DNA from: Paenibacillus_AP thailandensis
GTDB lineage: Bacteria; Bacillota; Bacilli; Paenibacillales; Paenibacillaceae
NCBI RefSeq assembly: GCF_042685365.1
Contig: NZ_JBHUMY010000012.1
Coordinates: 1 to 64,000 of the forward strand
Reading direction: 5' to 3'
DNA: 64,000 nt
Under the pieces are notes generated by a model that saw only the letters and a list, made by a program, of their open reading frames with translations, was not told the origin of the DNA and did not search any database. Of this stretch, positions 7,429 through 15,820 are shown piece after piece. Numbering within the stretch: the first letter of the stretch is position 1; each line of letters starts with the position of its first letter. A program made the position numbers and the translations under genes.

Positions 7429-8385
7429 TTAGCTACTCGAACGTTCCGGCAGCCTTTCGCGGAGAAAACGGATCGTGTTTCCGCTCAAGAAGCGTTCGGT
7501 CTGCCGCGCGGAATACCGCTTCAGAAGCGCATCCTGCAGATGGATAACGTCCGCCGGATTATGCAGCTTGTCGATATATCGTGCAATGCCGTCAAAATCG
7601 GAGCCAAGCATCAAATGGCGTTCCCCGCCCAGTTCGCATATGCGTTCCACATGCCGAAGCAGATCGTCGATCGTTACGACCTCGCTTCCGCTTACGAAAT
7701 AAGGTACGAAAGTGACGCCGATCAAGCCTTCCAGCGCTATGATCGCTTTGATCTGATCGTCCGACAGATTCCGTTTATGCGGCAAGACGGAAGCGGCGTT
7801 GGAATGCGAAGCGATAACCGTCTTGCTTGCCGTATCGACCATATCCCAGAAAGCCCGCTCGGATAAATGCGATACGTCGAGCATCATGCCGAGCTCGTCG
7901 CATTCCCGGACGAAAGCTTTGCCCTGGGCGGTTAGTCCCGCCCCGCGTTCTTCCATTGCGCCGTCTGCTGCCCAATTGGCGTTGTTCCAGGTGAAGCCCG
8001 CCGCTCGGACACCCAGCCGGTACATTATGCGCAGCATGGCCGGATCGCCCTGCAGACCGTCCAAGCCTTCCAGCGACAGCATCGCCCCGATTTTACCCTC
8101 CGCAAGACTGCGCTCCAGATCGTCTTTGTATTGAATAAAAGCGATGTCCGGGTTTGGCAATACGCAGCGGTAAAACAAATCGATGCTTTTGAAGTAAGGT
8201 TCGATCCCGGCATTGTCCCCCGGTTGGACGAAAATGGCAAATGTTTGAAATACCGACTTTGCTTGTTTAAGACGTTTGTAGGTCACATCCAGCTTGCCGG
8301 ACGTATCGTCGCGGAACGAAAGCCGTTCGTCTTCCAGCAGCTTGAACAGCACATCGCAATGAAAGTCCGCGATCGGCATTTGCAT
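7429..8385 (-). CDS. Membrane dipeptidase (peptidase M19 family)
   Basis: A 318-residue zinc-dependent dipeptidase of the renal dipeptidase/M19 family. The metal site begins with DFHCD near residue 6. A bridging glutamate is in LSLEGLDGL, and histidines are in SHSNAASV and further on. LMLGSDFDGI near the C-terminal third is the family signature. Such enzymes cleave D- or beta-lactam-like dipeptides in the cytoplasm of Firmicutes. No signal peptide follows the chosen start. ATG at 8385 is taken because AGGAG lies 8 bases before it; the open frame runs 35 codons further up but through the promoter. It stands between spoVS and pduL. Confidence 0.9.
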   Translation of the reverse strand: MQMPIADFHCDVLFKLLEDERLSFRDDTSGKLDVTYKRLKQAKSVFQTFAIFVQPGDNAGIEPYFKSIDLFYRCVLPNPDIAFIQYKDDLERSLAEGKIGAMLSLEGLDGLQGDPAMLRIMYRLGVRAAGFTWNNANWAADGAMEERGAGLTAQGKAFVRECDELGMMLDVSHLSERAFWDMVDTASKTVIASHSNAASVLPHKRNLSDDQIKAIIALEGLIGVTFVPYFVSGSEVVTIDDLLRHVERICELGGERHLMLGSDFDGIARYIDKLHNPADVIHLQDALLKRYSARQTERFLSGNTIRFLRERLPERSSS

Positions 8386-8416
8386 GTACATCTCTCCTTT
8401 GAATAAGACCGCCGCC

Positions 8417-8444
8417 AGCATACCGGTTAAGGTTGCCCTGACAA
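8417..8444 (-). promoter_or_regulatory. Predicted sigma-A promoter of the M19 dipeptidase gene
   Basis: Minus-strand TTGTCA (8439-8444) and TATGCT (8417-8422) separated by 16 bases. It lies between the spoVS terminator and the dipeptidase start. Confidence 0.45.
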
Positions 8445-8455
8445 GCAAGCAAAAA

Positions 8456-8483
8456 AACCCGTTTACATTGCGGTAAACAGGTT
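8456..8483 (-). terminator. Terminator after spoVS
   Basis: Stem AACC-x-GTTTAC with GTAAAC-x-GGTT, followed on the minus strand by seven Ts. It lies 46 bases past the spoVS stop. Confidence 0.9.
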
Positions 8484-8528
8484 CGATCAAACCACGTGTT
8501 TTTGCTTCATTCCTTTATCCCTCTCAAC

Positions 8529-8789
8529 CTATCTCGGTTCCACGATAAGCTTAATAGCGGTGCGGTCCTCTCCGTCGATGACAATATCCGTAAACGCCGG
8601 TACGCAAATCAAATCCACTCCACTGGGAGCTACAAATCCGCGAGCAATAGCGACTGCTTTTATTGCTTGGTTTAGTGCACCCGCCCCGATTGCTTGCAAC
8701 TCAGCTGCGCCACGTTCGCGGAGCACACCGGCAAGCGCGCCCGCAACGGAATTTGGATTGGACTTTGCTGAAACTTTTAATACTTCCAT
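8529..8789 (-). CDS. spoVS: Stage V sporulation protein S
   Basis: An 86-residue protein matching SpoVS end to end: it opens MEVLKVSAKSNPNSVAGALA and closes DRTAIKLIVEPR, the usual family length. SpoVS is an Alba-like small protein that affects septation timing and coat assembly during sporulation in B. subtilis. The neighbours ymdB and RNase Y upstream repeat the B. subtilis order. AGGAGG lies 9 bases before the ATG at 8789. A promoter fitting the sigma-H consensus lies 50-75 bases upstream, matching its known control in B. subtilis. Confidence 0.97.
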   Translation of the reverse strand: MEVLKVSAKSNPNSVAGALAGVLRERGAAELQAIGAGALNQAIKAVAIARGFVAPSGVDLICVPAFTDIVIDGEDRTAIKLIVEPR

Positions 8790-8837
8790 GAAAAAGTACC
8801 TCCTCGGGAACTAATGGATGGATTCCACTATTAATAA

Positions 8838-8866
8838 CTATTCGAGAAGAGAGAAAAGATTCCTGC
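8838..8866 (-). promoter_or_regulatory. Sigma-H-like promoter of spoVS
   Basis: Minus-strand GCAGGAATC (8858-8866) fits the sigma-H -35 pattern RnAGGAWWW in 8 of 9 positions. After 11 bases and three more comes GAATA (GAAT at 8840-8843), the -10 core. Known sigma-H control of spoVS in B. subtilis supports the call. Confidence 0.6.
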
Positions 8867-8927
8867 TAATCCGATTTAAGTTTACATACCATTTCGAATA
8901 TTCGGAATTTAATAGGAGGAAGAGCGG

Positions 8928-9722
8928 CTACATGAGCAGCCACTCGTCTTCCGTCAGCCTTATTTTCTCCAGCTTTTTCGCTTGTCCCGTCGCTTCGTCG
9001 ATTTGTACCGACACGGCGTGCAGATGCCACTTGCCTTCGTCGACCACGAATCTTGTCGGAAGCTGCGTCATGAACTTCCGGAGCACGGCGGTTCTTTCCA
9101 TGCCAAGCACGCCATCGCGCGGGCCGACCATGCCGACATCCGTTATATAGGCCGTTCCGCCCGGGAGAATGCGATCGTCGTTCGTTTGCACATGCGTATG
9201 GGTACCGACGACAAGCGAAGCTTTGCCGTCCAAGTGCCAGCCCATTGCGATTTTCTCGGAGGTTACCTCGGCGTGAAAATCGACCAAAATATTTTTGGTT
9301 TTGGCTTGCGCCTTGGCAATCAGCTCATCCGCCTTGCGGAACGGGCAATCGATAGCCGGGAGATACGTTCTTCCCTGCAAATTAATAATGGCAAGCTCCT
9401 TGCCCGATGCGCGAATAATCGCCATCCCTTGGCCGGGGGTGCCTTCCGGATAATTGGCGGGACGAACGATACGCGGTTCCTCGTCGATCCATTCGAATAT
9501 ATCTTTGTTATCCCACGTATGGTTGCCCATCGTAATGCCGTGGACGCCCCATTCGAAAAATTCTCGCGCAATCGTTCCCGTAATGCCCCTTCCGGCGGCC
9601 GCGTTTTCCCCGTTGGCAATAATGATATGCGGATTGTATTTGCTGCGCAGCGCCGGAAGTACGCGCTTCAGCGCTTGCCGTCCTACGCTCCCCACAATAT
9701 CGCCGATAAATAATACGTTCAT
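8928..9722 (-). CDS. ymdB: 2',3'-cyclic nucleotide phosphodiesterase YmdB
   Basis: A 264-residue metallophosphoesterase of the YmdB family. Metal-binding motifs appear in order: GDIVG near the start, ANGENAAAG, GNHTWDN, VDFHAE and GTHTHVQT. In B. subtilis YmdB hydrolyses cyclic nucleotides and influences the switch between motility and biofilm and the making of nanotubes. It is conserved next to RNase Y (ymdA) and spoVS, as here. ATG at 9722 is chosen over an adjacent TTG since GAGGA sits 7 bases before it. Confidence 0.95.
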   Translation of the reverse strand: MNVLFIGDIVGSVGRQALKRVLPALRSKYNPHIIIANGENAAAGRGITGTIAREFFEWGVHGITMGNHTWDNKDIFEWIDEEPRIVRPANYPEGTPGQGMAIIRASGKELAIINLQGRTYLPAIDCPFRKADELIAKAQAKTKNILVDFHAEVTSEKIAMGWHLDGKASLVVGTHTHVQTNDDRILPGGTAYITDVGMVGPRDGVLGMERTAVLRKFMTQLPTRFVVDEGKWHLHAVSVQIDEATGQAKKLEKIRLTEDEWLLM

Positions 9723-9777
9723 CAATAGTTCCTCATCCTTTAAAACCAGATATCTTATTCCCGCTTTACGGTGAAAG

Positions 9778-9820
9778 ATAAGCCAGGCCTAAGCGCACCG
9801 CTTATACCTGGCTTATCATT
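9778..9820. repeat. Intergenic hairpin sharing GCCAGGCYTAAGC core
   Basis: Stem GATAAGCCAGG/CCTGGCTTATC with an inner AAGCG helix. The core GCCAGGC followed by (T)TTAAGC or CTAAGC is also found at 18527-18566 and, on one side only, at 46082-46097. It lies right behind the RNase Y terminator and may act as a second terminator. Confidence 0.7.
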
Positions 9821-9824
9821 GTAG

Positions 9825-9852
9825 AAAAGTGGCTGCTTCCGCAGCCACTTTT
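9825..9852 (-). terminator. Terminator after rny
   Basis: A 12-bp perfect stem AAAAGTGGCTGC/GCAGCCACTTTT with a 4-base loop, 21 bases past the rny stop. Confidence 0.9.
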
Positions 9853-9873
9853 CCGCAAATCAACCCTCTATTG

Positions 9874-11415
9874 TTACTTCGCGTATTCCACTGCGCGAGT
9901 TTCGCGAATAACCGTGACTTTAATATGTCCCGGATAATCGAGTTCACTCTCGATTTTCTTCGTAATGTCCCGCGCCAGACGGAACGCTTCCGTATCGTCG
10001 ATCTTCTCAGGCTGTACCATGACGCGTACTTCGCGTCCTGCCTGGATTGCGTAAGATTTCTCCACGCCTTCGAACGATTCCGAAATGTGCTCGAGCTTCT
10101 CCAGCCGCTTAATGTACGTTTCAAGCGTCTCGCGTCTCGCGCCCGGACGGGCAGCGGACAACGCGTCGGCGGCTCCCACGAGCATTGCGATAACCGATGT
10201 GGCTTCCACGTCGCCGTGGTGAGAAGCGATACTATTAATAACGACCGGATGCTCTTTGTATTTCTTGGCCAGTTCGACGCCGATTTCGACGTGCGAGCCT
10301 TCGACTTCATGGTCAAGCGCTTTGCCGATGTCATGCAGCAAGCCGGCTCGTTTGGCAAGCGTTACGTCTTCGCCAAGCTCGGCCGCCATCAGACCGGTCA
10401 AGTAAGCGACTTCCATGGAGTGCTTCAGCACGTTCTGACCATAACTTGTCCGATATTTCAATCGGCCGAGAATTTTGATCAAATCCGGGTGCAAACCGTG
10501 TACGCCGACTTCAAACGTAGCTTGCTCGCCGTATTCGCGGATGCGCTCGTCTACTTCCTTGCGGGACTTCTCGACCATTTCCTCGATTCGTGCAGGATGG
10601 ATGCGTCCGTCCGCTACGAGCTTCTCAAGGGATGTACGCGCAATTTCGCGTCTGATCGGATCAAAACCGGACAAAATGACCGCTTCCGGTGTATCGTCGA
10701 TAATCAGATCGATACCGGTCAATGTTTCCAGGGCGCGGATATTGCGGCCTTCGCGTCCGATAATGCGGCCTTTCATTTCCTCGTTCGGCAAGGCGACGAC
10801 CGAAACCGTCGTTTCTGCTACGTGATCGGCAGCGCAGCGCTGGATCGCAAGCGAGATAATGTCTTTCGCCTTTTTATCCGCTTCTTCCTTCGCCTGCTGC
10901 TCGATTTCCTTGATCATCTGCGCAGTTTCATGCCGCACTTCCTGCTCAACGTTCGACAAAATAATCGATCTTGCATCCTCCATCGTCAGATTGGAGATGC
11001 GTTCCAGCTCACTGAGCTGTTGCTTGTAAAGGGCGTCGATTTGCTGCTGGGTTTCGTCGATTCTTTTCTCCTTGTTGGCTACAGATTCTTCTTTGCGTTC
11101 TAACGCTTCTAATTTCTTATCCAGCGACTCCTCTTTCTGTACCAGACGTCTTTCTTGTCGTTGGGTTTCATTCCGCCGCTCGCGTATCTCTCTTTCTGCT
11201 TCGGTACGGAGCTTATGGATTTCATCTTTCGCTTCGAGAATCGTCTCTTTCTTCTGAGCTTCCGCTTCCTTCTTCGCGTTTTCCACGATTTGGGCGGCGG
11301 CTTGCTCAGCCGTAGAAATTTTCGCCTCAGCGATCGATTTACGATAATAAAAACCAGCCCCAAAGAAAATTGCGCCAACGCAGAGACAAATCAAGATCCA
11401 CCATATTTCCTGCAT
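9874..11415 (-). CDS. rny: Ribonuclease Y
   Basis: A 513-residue endoribonuclease, close to the 520 residues in B. subtilis. Residues 3-25 form an N-terminal membrane anchor. A long charged coiled coil runs to about 190, then a KH RNA-binding domain, an HD domain with LLHDIGKALDHE, and a C-terminal region. RNase Y starts bulk mRNA decay at the membrane and is steered by the Ric complex, whose RicA subunit is encoded about 5 kb away. ATG at 11415 is chosen for the perfect AAGGAGGTG before it; the open frame extends 35 codons further without support. Confidence 0.97.
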   Translation of the reverse strand: MQEIWWILICLCVGAIFFGAGFYYRKSIAEAKISTAEQAAAQIVENAKKEAEAQKKETILEAKDEIHKLRTEAEREIRERRNETQRQERRLVQKEESLDKKLEALERKEESVANKEKRIDETQQQIDALYKQQLSELERISNLTMEDARSIILSNVEQEVRHETAQMIKEIEQQAKEEADKKAKDIISLAIQRCAADHVAETTVSVVALPNEEMKGRIIGREGRNIRALETLTGIDLIIDDTPEAVILSGFDPIRREIARTSLEKLVADGRIHPARIEEMVEKSRKEVDERIREYGEQATFEVGVHGLHPDLIKILGRLKYRTSYGQNVLKHSMEVAYLTGLMAAELGEDVTLAKRAGLLHDIGKALDHEVEGSHVEIGVELAKKYKEHPVVINSIASHHGDVEATSVIAMLVGAADALSAARPGARRETLETYIKRLEKLEHISESFEGVEKSYAIQAGREVRVMVQPEKIDDTEAFRLARDITKKIESELDYPGHIKVTVIRETRAVEYAK

Positions 11416-11600
11416 CTTGTTCACCTCCTTGTTGCATGCACCAAGGATTACTTGGGATGTTATTAGGTTTTCAGCCGGTTCCAACCGCTCTAACAGTTTA
11501 GCTTTTTGGCGAAAAAACAATCAATTTTTCGAATCAATTTTTGGAAGGAAAATCGATTCAATGTGAAAAGAATACAAACTCATTTTATCTTTTGATAATT

Positions 11601-12272
11601 TCAATTGTCAAGCATTAGCCCTTCATCTTCCGAATTGTCCAAGTCGCTTTCGCTCGCCGCTGCGTATTTTACCGCTTCCTTCACGACCGGTCCGGTAAAT
11701 CCTCTTCTCATCAAAAATGCCGTCAATTTGCGCTTACGCTCGTGAAATTCGCCTTGCAGCCTGGCCCATCTTTTGACGGCTGCAGCCTTAGCCGCTTCCA
11801 GCTCGGCGGACGATCCGACCGATTGCAGCGCCGCCTCGGCAGCCTGTCTCGATATGCCCCTCTGCTGCAGCTCCTGTTTAATAAGAAGGCTCCCTTTCCC
11901 GGCGTTTCGAACCCGGCCTGCCGCGAACTGCCGCGCGTACTCGTCGTCGTCTACATAATGTTCCGCTTCCAATCGTTCAAGCGCATACGCGATATGACTT
12001 TCGTCCAGCTCCTTGCGCCTCAAATATTGCTCCACCTGTTTGCGGGTTCTCGGTTTGGCCCCGAGATAGACGCAGGCTAACGAATAAGCCCGGTGCCGGC
12101 TGTCCTCATCCTGGATCGTCTCCAGCAAGCCCGGATCGATCTCCTGACCCTTCAGCAGCCGGTACCGGATAAGCACGTCCTCATGTACGAACAGGACAGG
12201 CTCATCGCCGCCCGCGTATACGTAATACCGCCGGCGCTCGTGCCGGTCCTGTTGGACGGACGTTATAATCAT
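11601..12272 (-). CDS. recX: Regulatory protein RecX
   Basis: A 223-residue RecX homologue built of repeated three-helix units, with typical motifs RTRKQVEQYLRRK, YVDDDEYARQFAAGR, GSLLIKQELQQRGI and RKRKLTAFLMRRGF. RecX binds RecA filaments and modulates their assembly and strand exchange. It lies downstream of recA and upstream of rny. In B. subtilis recX is elsewhere, so this placement is a lineage trait. The start ATG at 12272 has CGGAGGTAG before it. The 315 bases between recA and recX are highly structured (see 12297-12468). Confidence 0.93.
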   Translation of the reverse strand: MIITSVQQDRHERRRYYVYAGGDEPVLFVHEDVLIRYRLLKGQEIDPGLLETIQDEDSRHRAYSLACVYLGAKPRTRKQVEQYLRRKELDESHIAYALERLEAEHYVDDDEYARQFAAGRVRNAGKGSLLIKQELQQRGISRQAAEAALQSVGSSAELEAAKAAAVKRWARLQGEFHERKRKLTAFLMRRGFTGPVVKEAVKYAAASESDLDNSEDEGLMLDN

Positions 12273-12296
12273 GGAAACTACCTCCGTTCTATCCTC

Positions 12297-12468
12297 CCCC
12301 TCCCCTTAGAGGAGGGAGGGGCGATGGCTGGCGCCTTCTGAATACCCCAAAAGGCGTACCTGCCACGCGGCCTTCTTCGGCAAGAACACGTCTAAGTCCG
12401 TGTTGTCCTGGCAGATGATGCACCTGTTCCGGCTTCTTCCCCTATCGAATGCCGTCAGGTGCTGCCAG
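12297..12468 (-). ncRNA. Structured recX leader or small RNA, unassigned
   Basis: The 315-base gap between recA and recX holds a dense set of helices on the minus strand. A nested hairpin pairs CTGGCAG, CACCTG and CGGC (12451-12468) with their complements at 12408-12433. A second hairpin is AACACG/CGTGTT (12385-12404). A third is CGCCTT/AAGGCG (12332-12356). A fourth, CCCTCC/GGAGGG (12298-12316), lies just before the recX ribosome site. CTGCCAG at 12408-12414 can pair either with 12462-12468 or with 12360-12365, so two exclusive folds are possible. It matches no riboswitch or stable RNA I can recognise. Confidence 0.4.
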
Positions 12469-12533
12469 CTTCGTTACTACTTTAATGAAACTTTGGCGCT
12501 AACCCCGCTTTTGTCCATCGGACAAATAAAAGC

Positions 12534-12561
12534 GCGCCGCTCCTATAGATGGGAGCGGCGC
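12534..12561 (-). terminator. Terminator after recA
   Basis: A 10-bp stem GCGCCGCTCC/GGAGCGGCGC with an 8-base loop, followed on the minus strand by a T-rich tail (TTTTATTTG), about 25 bases past the recA stop. Confidence 0.92.
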
Positions 12562-12587
12562 CGCTTGCAATACGATTTGCAATATGA

Positions 12588-13649
12588 TTATTCGAAGTCG
12601 AGTTCCGCTTCTTCTTCTTCCGAGTCTACGGATACTTGGGCACCGCTTGCGACCGCTTCGGCATTCTTCAAATTGCTCTCTTCCCGGATTTTGCGTTCGA
12701 TGGTTGCCGAAATTTCCGGATGATCCTTCAGGAACTGCTTGGCGTTCTCGCGGCCTTGACCCAGACGTTCGCCGTTAAAGGAGAACCATGCGCCGCTCTT
12801 CTGTACGATCTCCATTTCCGTGCCGATATCGATAATGCTGCCTTCCTTCGAAATGCCTTCGCCGTACATAATGTCGATTTCGGCTTGCTTGAAAGGAGGA
12901 GCGACTTTGTTCTTGACGACTTTGATTCGCGTACGGTTGCCGACCATATCGTTGCCTTGCTTGATCGTCTCCACCCGCCGCACATCAAGCCTTACGCTGG
13001 AGTAAAATTTCAGCGCGCGGCCGCCCGGCGTCGTTTCCGGGTTGCCGAACATGACGCCGACCTTCTCGCGAAGCTGGTTAATAAAGATGGCAATCGTCTT
13101 CGACTTGCTGATCGCGCCGGACAGCTTGCGCAACGCCTGCGACATGAGGCGGGCTTGCAAGCCTACATGGGAATCGCCCATCTCGCCTTCGATTTCAGCT
13201 TTAGGCACGAGAGCCGCTACCGAGTCGATAACGATGATATCTACAGCGCCGCTGCGCACAAGCGCTTCGGCGATTTCAAGCGCTTGCTCACCCGTGTCCG
13301 GCTGAGACAGCAGCAACTCGTCGATATTGACGCCAAGCTTGCTTGCATAAAGAGGATCAAGCGCATGCTCGGCATCGATAAATGCGGCTTGTCCGCCAAC
13401 GCGTTGAACTTCCGCAATCGCATGAAGCGCAACCGTCGTTTTACCGGACGATTCCGGTCCGTATACTTCAATGATCCGGCCTTTCGGCAGGCCGCCAATA
13501 CCTAACGCAATATCTAAAGCAAGGGATCCGCTCGATACCGTTTCCACTTGCATTTCTGCCGTTTCGCCCAATTTCATAATTGAGCCTTTCCCGAATTGTT
13601 TCTCGATTTGGCGCAATGCCATTTCCAATGCCGCGCGACGATCCGACAA
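12588..13649 (-). CDS. recA: Recombinase RecA
   Basis: A 353-residue RecA with Walker A GPESSGKTT at 64-72, the L2-region NQLREKVGVMFGNPETTPGGRALKF split across the core, and an acidic C-terminal tail SEEEEAELDFE. It forms ATP-dependent filaments on single-stranded DNA, promotes strand exchange and triggers LexA self-cleavage. It follows cinA as in other Firmicutes. The promoter TTGGCA-17-TATCAT and a LexA box lie upstream, so it is expected to be induced by DNA damage. A terminator and a long leader separate it from recX. Confidence 0.99.
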   Translation of the reverse strand: MSDRRAALEMALRQIEKQFGKGSIMKLGETAEMQVETVSSGSLALDIALGIGGLPKGRIIEVYGPESSGKTTVALHAIAEVQRVGGQAAFIDAEHALDPLYASKLGVNIDELLLSQPDTGEQALEIAEALVRSGAVDIIVIDSVAALVPKAEIEGEMGDSHVGLQARLMSQALRKLSGAISKSKTIAIFINQLREKVGVMFGNPETTPGGRALKFYSSVRLDVRRVETIKQGNDMVGNRTRIKVVKNKVAPPFKQAEIDIMYGEGISKEGSIIDIGTEMEIVQKSGAWFSFNGERLGQGRENAKQFLKDHPEISATIERKIREESNLKNAEAVASGAQVSVDSEEEEAELDFE

Positions 13650-13680
13650 TCAACTCACATCCTTCACGATTTATAGTTTC

Positions 13681-13709
13681 ATGATACCTTTTTTCTTCTG
13701 GCTTGCCAA
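13681..13709 (-). promoter_or_regulatory. recA promoter
   Basis: Minus-strand TTGGCA (13704-13709) and TATCAT (13681-13686) with an exact 17-base spacer, ending 31 bases before the recA ATG. Confidence 0.75.
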
Positions 13710-13718
13710 GCATTTTTT

Positions 13719-13732
13719 CGAACATACATTCG
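13719..13732. promoter_or_regulatory. LexA (DinR) box of recA
   Basis: CGAACATACATTCG fits the Gram-positive SOS box CGAACRNRYGTTYG with one mismatch. It lies just upstream of the recA -35 element, the position known from B. subtilis recA. Confidence 0.8.
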
Positions 13733-13814
13733 TTTTTTTGAGCGCACCTCCCCGACTTGCCGGAAGAAAGGCTTCATCTTTAATCCGGCATCCGGTTATA
13801 ACCAAAATAAAAAA

Positions 13815-13844
13815 AACCGCAGCAAAGTATTCTTCGCCACGGTT
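13815..13844 (-). terminator. Terminator after cinA
   Basis: Outer stem AACCG/CGGTT with further imperfect pairing inside, followed on the minus strand by eight Ts and a T-rich tail. It ends cinA before the recA promoter. Confidence 0.7.
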
Positions 13845-13912
13845 CTTCCGTCTTTCCCCATTATAGCGCTGAGTGAAAAGGCTGACAAGCCTCTATTCGC
13901 GCCGATTCGACA

Positions 13913-15166
13913 TCATTCCGCCGATGCAAGCGTCTGCCATAACCGGTACAACGCGGCCTTAACGGCTCTGACCCGAATGATTTCGCGGCTGCCGCTGAAC
14001 TTCGAAGTGAATACCCGGGTCTCTTTCCCGCGCTCCGCTACCGCGAAGTAAACGAGGCCAACCGGCTTGCCTTCCGATTCGGACGGACCGGCTACCCCTG
14101 TCAGGGACACGCCGAAGTCCGTATCCGCGATTTGCAGAATCCGTTCGGCCATCAACGCTGCCGTCGATTCGCTGATCGCTCCCGGAGCGCCTTCGCCTTC
14201 CAGCTGCTCCATCGGAATGCCTAGCATCTTATGCTTCATCTCGTTCGTATAGGTGACGACGCCCCCGGAATATTCTCCGCTGCTTCCAGGGATGCTCGTA
14301 ATATATTCGGCAAACAACCCGCCCGTGCAGCTCTCGGCGCTGGCCAGCTTCCGTCTCGAGGCGCGAAGCAGACGAACGACCGCCTCTTCGAGCGGAATGT
14401 CCTCTTGCGCGTACAAAAACTCGCCGACGCGCTCCTTGATCTTGTCGACGGTCGCGTCGATTTTCATCGCCGCTTCAGCCTCCGTCGGGGCTTTCGTCGA
14501 CACGCGCACCGCGACCTCGCCCTCCTTGGCATACGGCGCAATGGTCGGATCGGTCTGGCCGTCGATCAGATCCAGAAGCGCCGCCTCCAGATTCGACTCG
14601 CCGATGCCGGCAAATTTCAATTGTCTGGAAAACAGCGGCTCCGTCTGGCCGGTAATATGTTGAATCCACGCCTTGCCGGGTCCTTCCATCATCGGCCGCA
14701 TTTCGCGCGGTGGCCCCGGAAGAAGCATATAATGCGTGCCGTCCTCCGACAAGCCGATGCCGACCGCCAATCCCGCCGAATTCGCAAGCGGCGTGCTGCC
14801 TTCGATCATAAGCGCCTGCCGCCTGTTGCTTTCGACCATATGCGTCCCTCTTGAGCTGAACAGCTGCTCGATCTTATCCATCGAAGGCTGATGCAGGACA
14901 AGCGGTTTATTCAAGTACGCCGCCAGCACATCCTTCGTCAAATCGTCCTGAGTCGGACCGAGCCCGCCCGTAAATACGAGCAGATCGGCGCGGCTTCTCG
15001 CCACCTCAATGGCCTGGCGCAAACGGCCGGCATTATCTCCTACGACCGTCTGGAAATAGACGTCGACGCCAAGCGCCGCAAGCTCCTGCGACAAAAACTG
15101 CGCGTTTGTGTTCACGATTTGCCCGAGGAGCAGCTCGGTGCCGACCGCAATGATTTCTGCTTTCAT
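13913..15166 (-). CDS. cinA: CinA family protein
   Basis: A 417-residue two-domain CinA. Residues 1 to about 170 form the molybdopterin-binding-like domain with VGTELLLGQIVNTN and FTGGLGPTQDDLTKD. About 255-410 form the nicotinamide-nucleotide amidase-like domain with SAESCTGG and GVSLTGVAGPSE. CinA proteins salvage damaged pyridine nucleotides and were first found as competence-induced partners of recA. The order pgsA-cinA-recA is the classical Firmicute order. The gene begins 22 bases after pgsA ends and closes before the recA promoter. Confidence 0.96.
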   Translation of the reverse strand: MKAEIIAVGTELLLGQIVNTNAQFLSQELAALGVDVYFQTVVGDNAGRLRQAIEVARSRADLLVFTGGLGPTQDDLTKDVLAAYLNKPLVLHQPSMDKIEQLFSSRGTHMVESNRRQALMIEGSTPLANSAGLAVGIGLSEDGTHYMLLPGPPREMRPMMEGPGKAWIQHITGQTEPLFSRQLKFAGIGESNLEAALLDLIDGQTDPTIAPYAKEGEVAVRVSTKAPTEAEAAMKIDATVDKIKERVGEFLYAQEDIPLEEAVVRLLRASRRKLASAESCTGGLFAEYITSIPGSSGEYSGGVVTYTNEMKHKMLGIPMEQLEGEGAPGAISESTAALMAERILQIADTDFGVSLTGVAGPSESEGKPVGLVYFAVAERGKETRVFTSKFSGSREIIRVRAVKAALYRLWQTLASAE

Positions 15167-15188
15167 GGTTTCCGCCTCCAGCCGTACA

Positions 15189-15764
15189 TTATTTTGCCGA
15201 TATAAGCGCTTTGTTCTTCATGAAGTAATCCACCCCGGAGTAAACCGTAATGACGGCCGCCGCCCAAATCACGATCTCGTCAAACGGGAAGCGAATGAAT
15301 TCGAAAGGGAAATTGTTCAGCAGCAGGACGATAATCATCACGATTTGGATCGCGGTCTTCCATTTGCCCCATGCGCTTGCTGCCATTACGGTTCCGTCGA
15401 GAAGCGCGATTTGACGCAAGCCTGTCACTGCAAACTCGCGGCTTATAATGAGAATGGCAACTAAAGCGCTAAGCTTGTTCATCTCGACAAGGGAGATAAG
15501 CGCCGCCGAGACGAGCAGCTTATCCGCGAGCGGATCGAGCAGCTTGCCCAAATTCGTCACCAGCTTGTTCTTGCGGGCGATATAGCCGTCAATGCCGTCC
15601 GTGCCCGCCGCCACGATAAAAATGAAAGCCGCAATAATCTGATTGTATGTAACGGAATAATCGCCGATGCGAAGACTGCCCATCTTCCAATCCACAAGAA
15701 GAAACAGCATCATAACGGGAATAAGTAGTATCCGGGACAACGTGATTTTGTTCGGAAGATTCAT
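15189..15764 (-). CDS. pgsA: CDP-diacylglycerol-glycerol-3-phosphate 3-phosphatidyltransferase
   Basis: A 191-residue integral membrane enzyme. The CDP-alcohol phosphotransferase signature D-G-x2-A-R-x8-G-x3-D-x3-D is intact in the stretch from DGIDGYIAR to GKLLDPLADK. It makes phosphatidylglycerol phosphate, the first committed step to phosphatidylglycerol and cardiolipin. ATG at 15764 is chosen since AAGGAGGG lies upstream at normal spacing; 15 extra in-frame codons precede it. It lies directly upstream of cinA. Its CDP-diacylglycerol comes from CdsA, also encoded in this window. Confidence 0.96.
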   Translation of the reverse strand: MNLPNKITLSRILLIPVMMLFLLVDWKMGSLRIGDYSVTYNQIIAAFIFIVAAGTDGIDGYIARKNKLVTNLGKLLDPLADKLLVSAALISLVEMNKLSALVAILIISREFAVTGLRQIALLDGTVMAASAWGKWKTAIQIVMIIVLLLNNFPFEFIRFPFDEIVIWAAAVITVYSGVDYFMKNKALISAK

Positions 15765-15820
15765 GCCAGTCCCTCCTTGGCGCAGCGATTCTGTATCTGT
15801 GCCTTGCAATGATAATTCGC

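Noticed and set aside
12273..12587. SRP RNA, 6S RNA, RNase P RNA, tmRNA or cobalamin/TPP riboswitch in the recA-recX gap
   Set aside because: None of the diagnostic core sequences of these RNAs is present on either strand, so the region is left unassigned.
12400..12723. Plus-strand frame of 107 codons over the recA terminator and recA end
   Set aside because: It runs antisense through the end of recA and the terminator; no family resemblance and no ribosome site.
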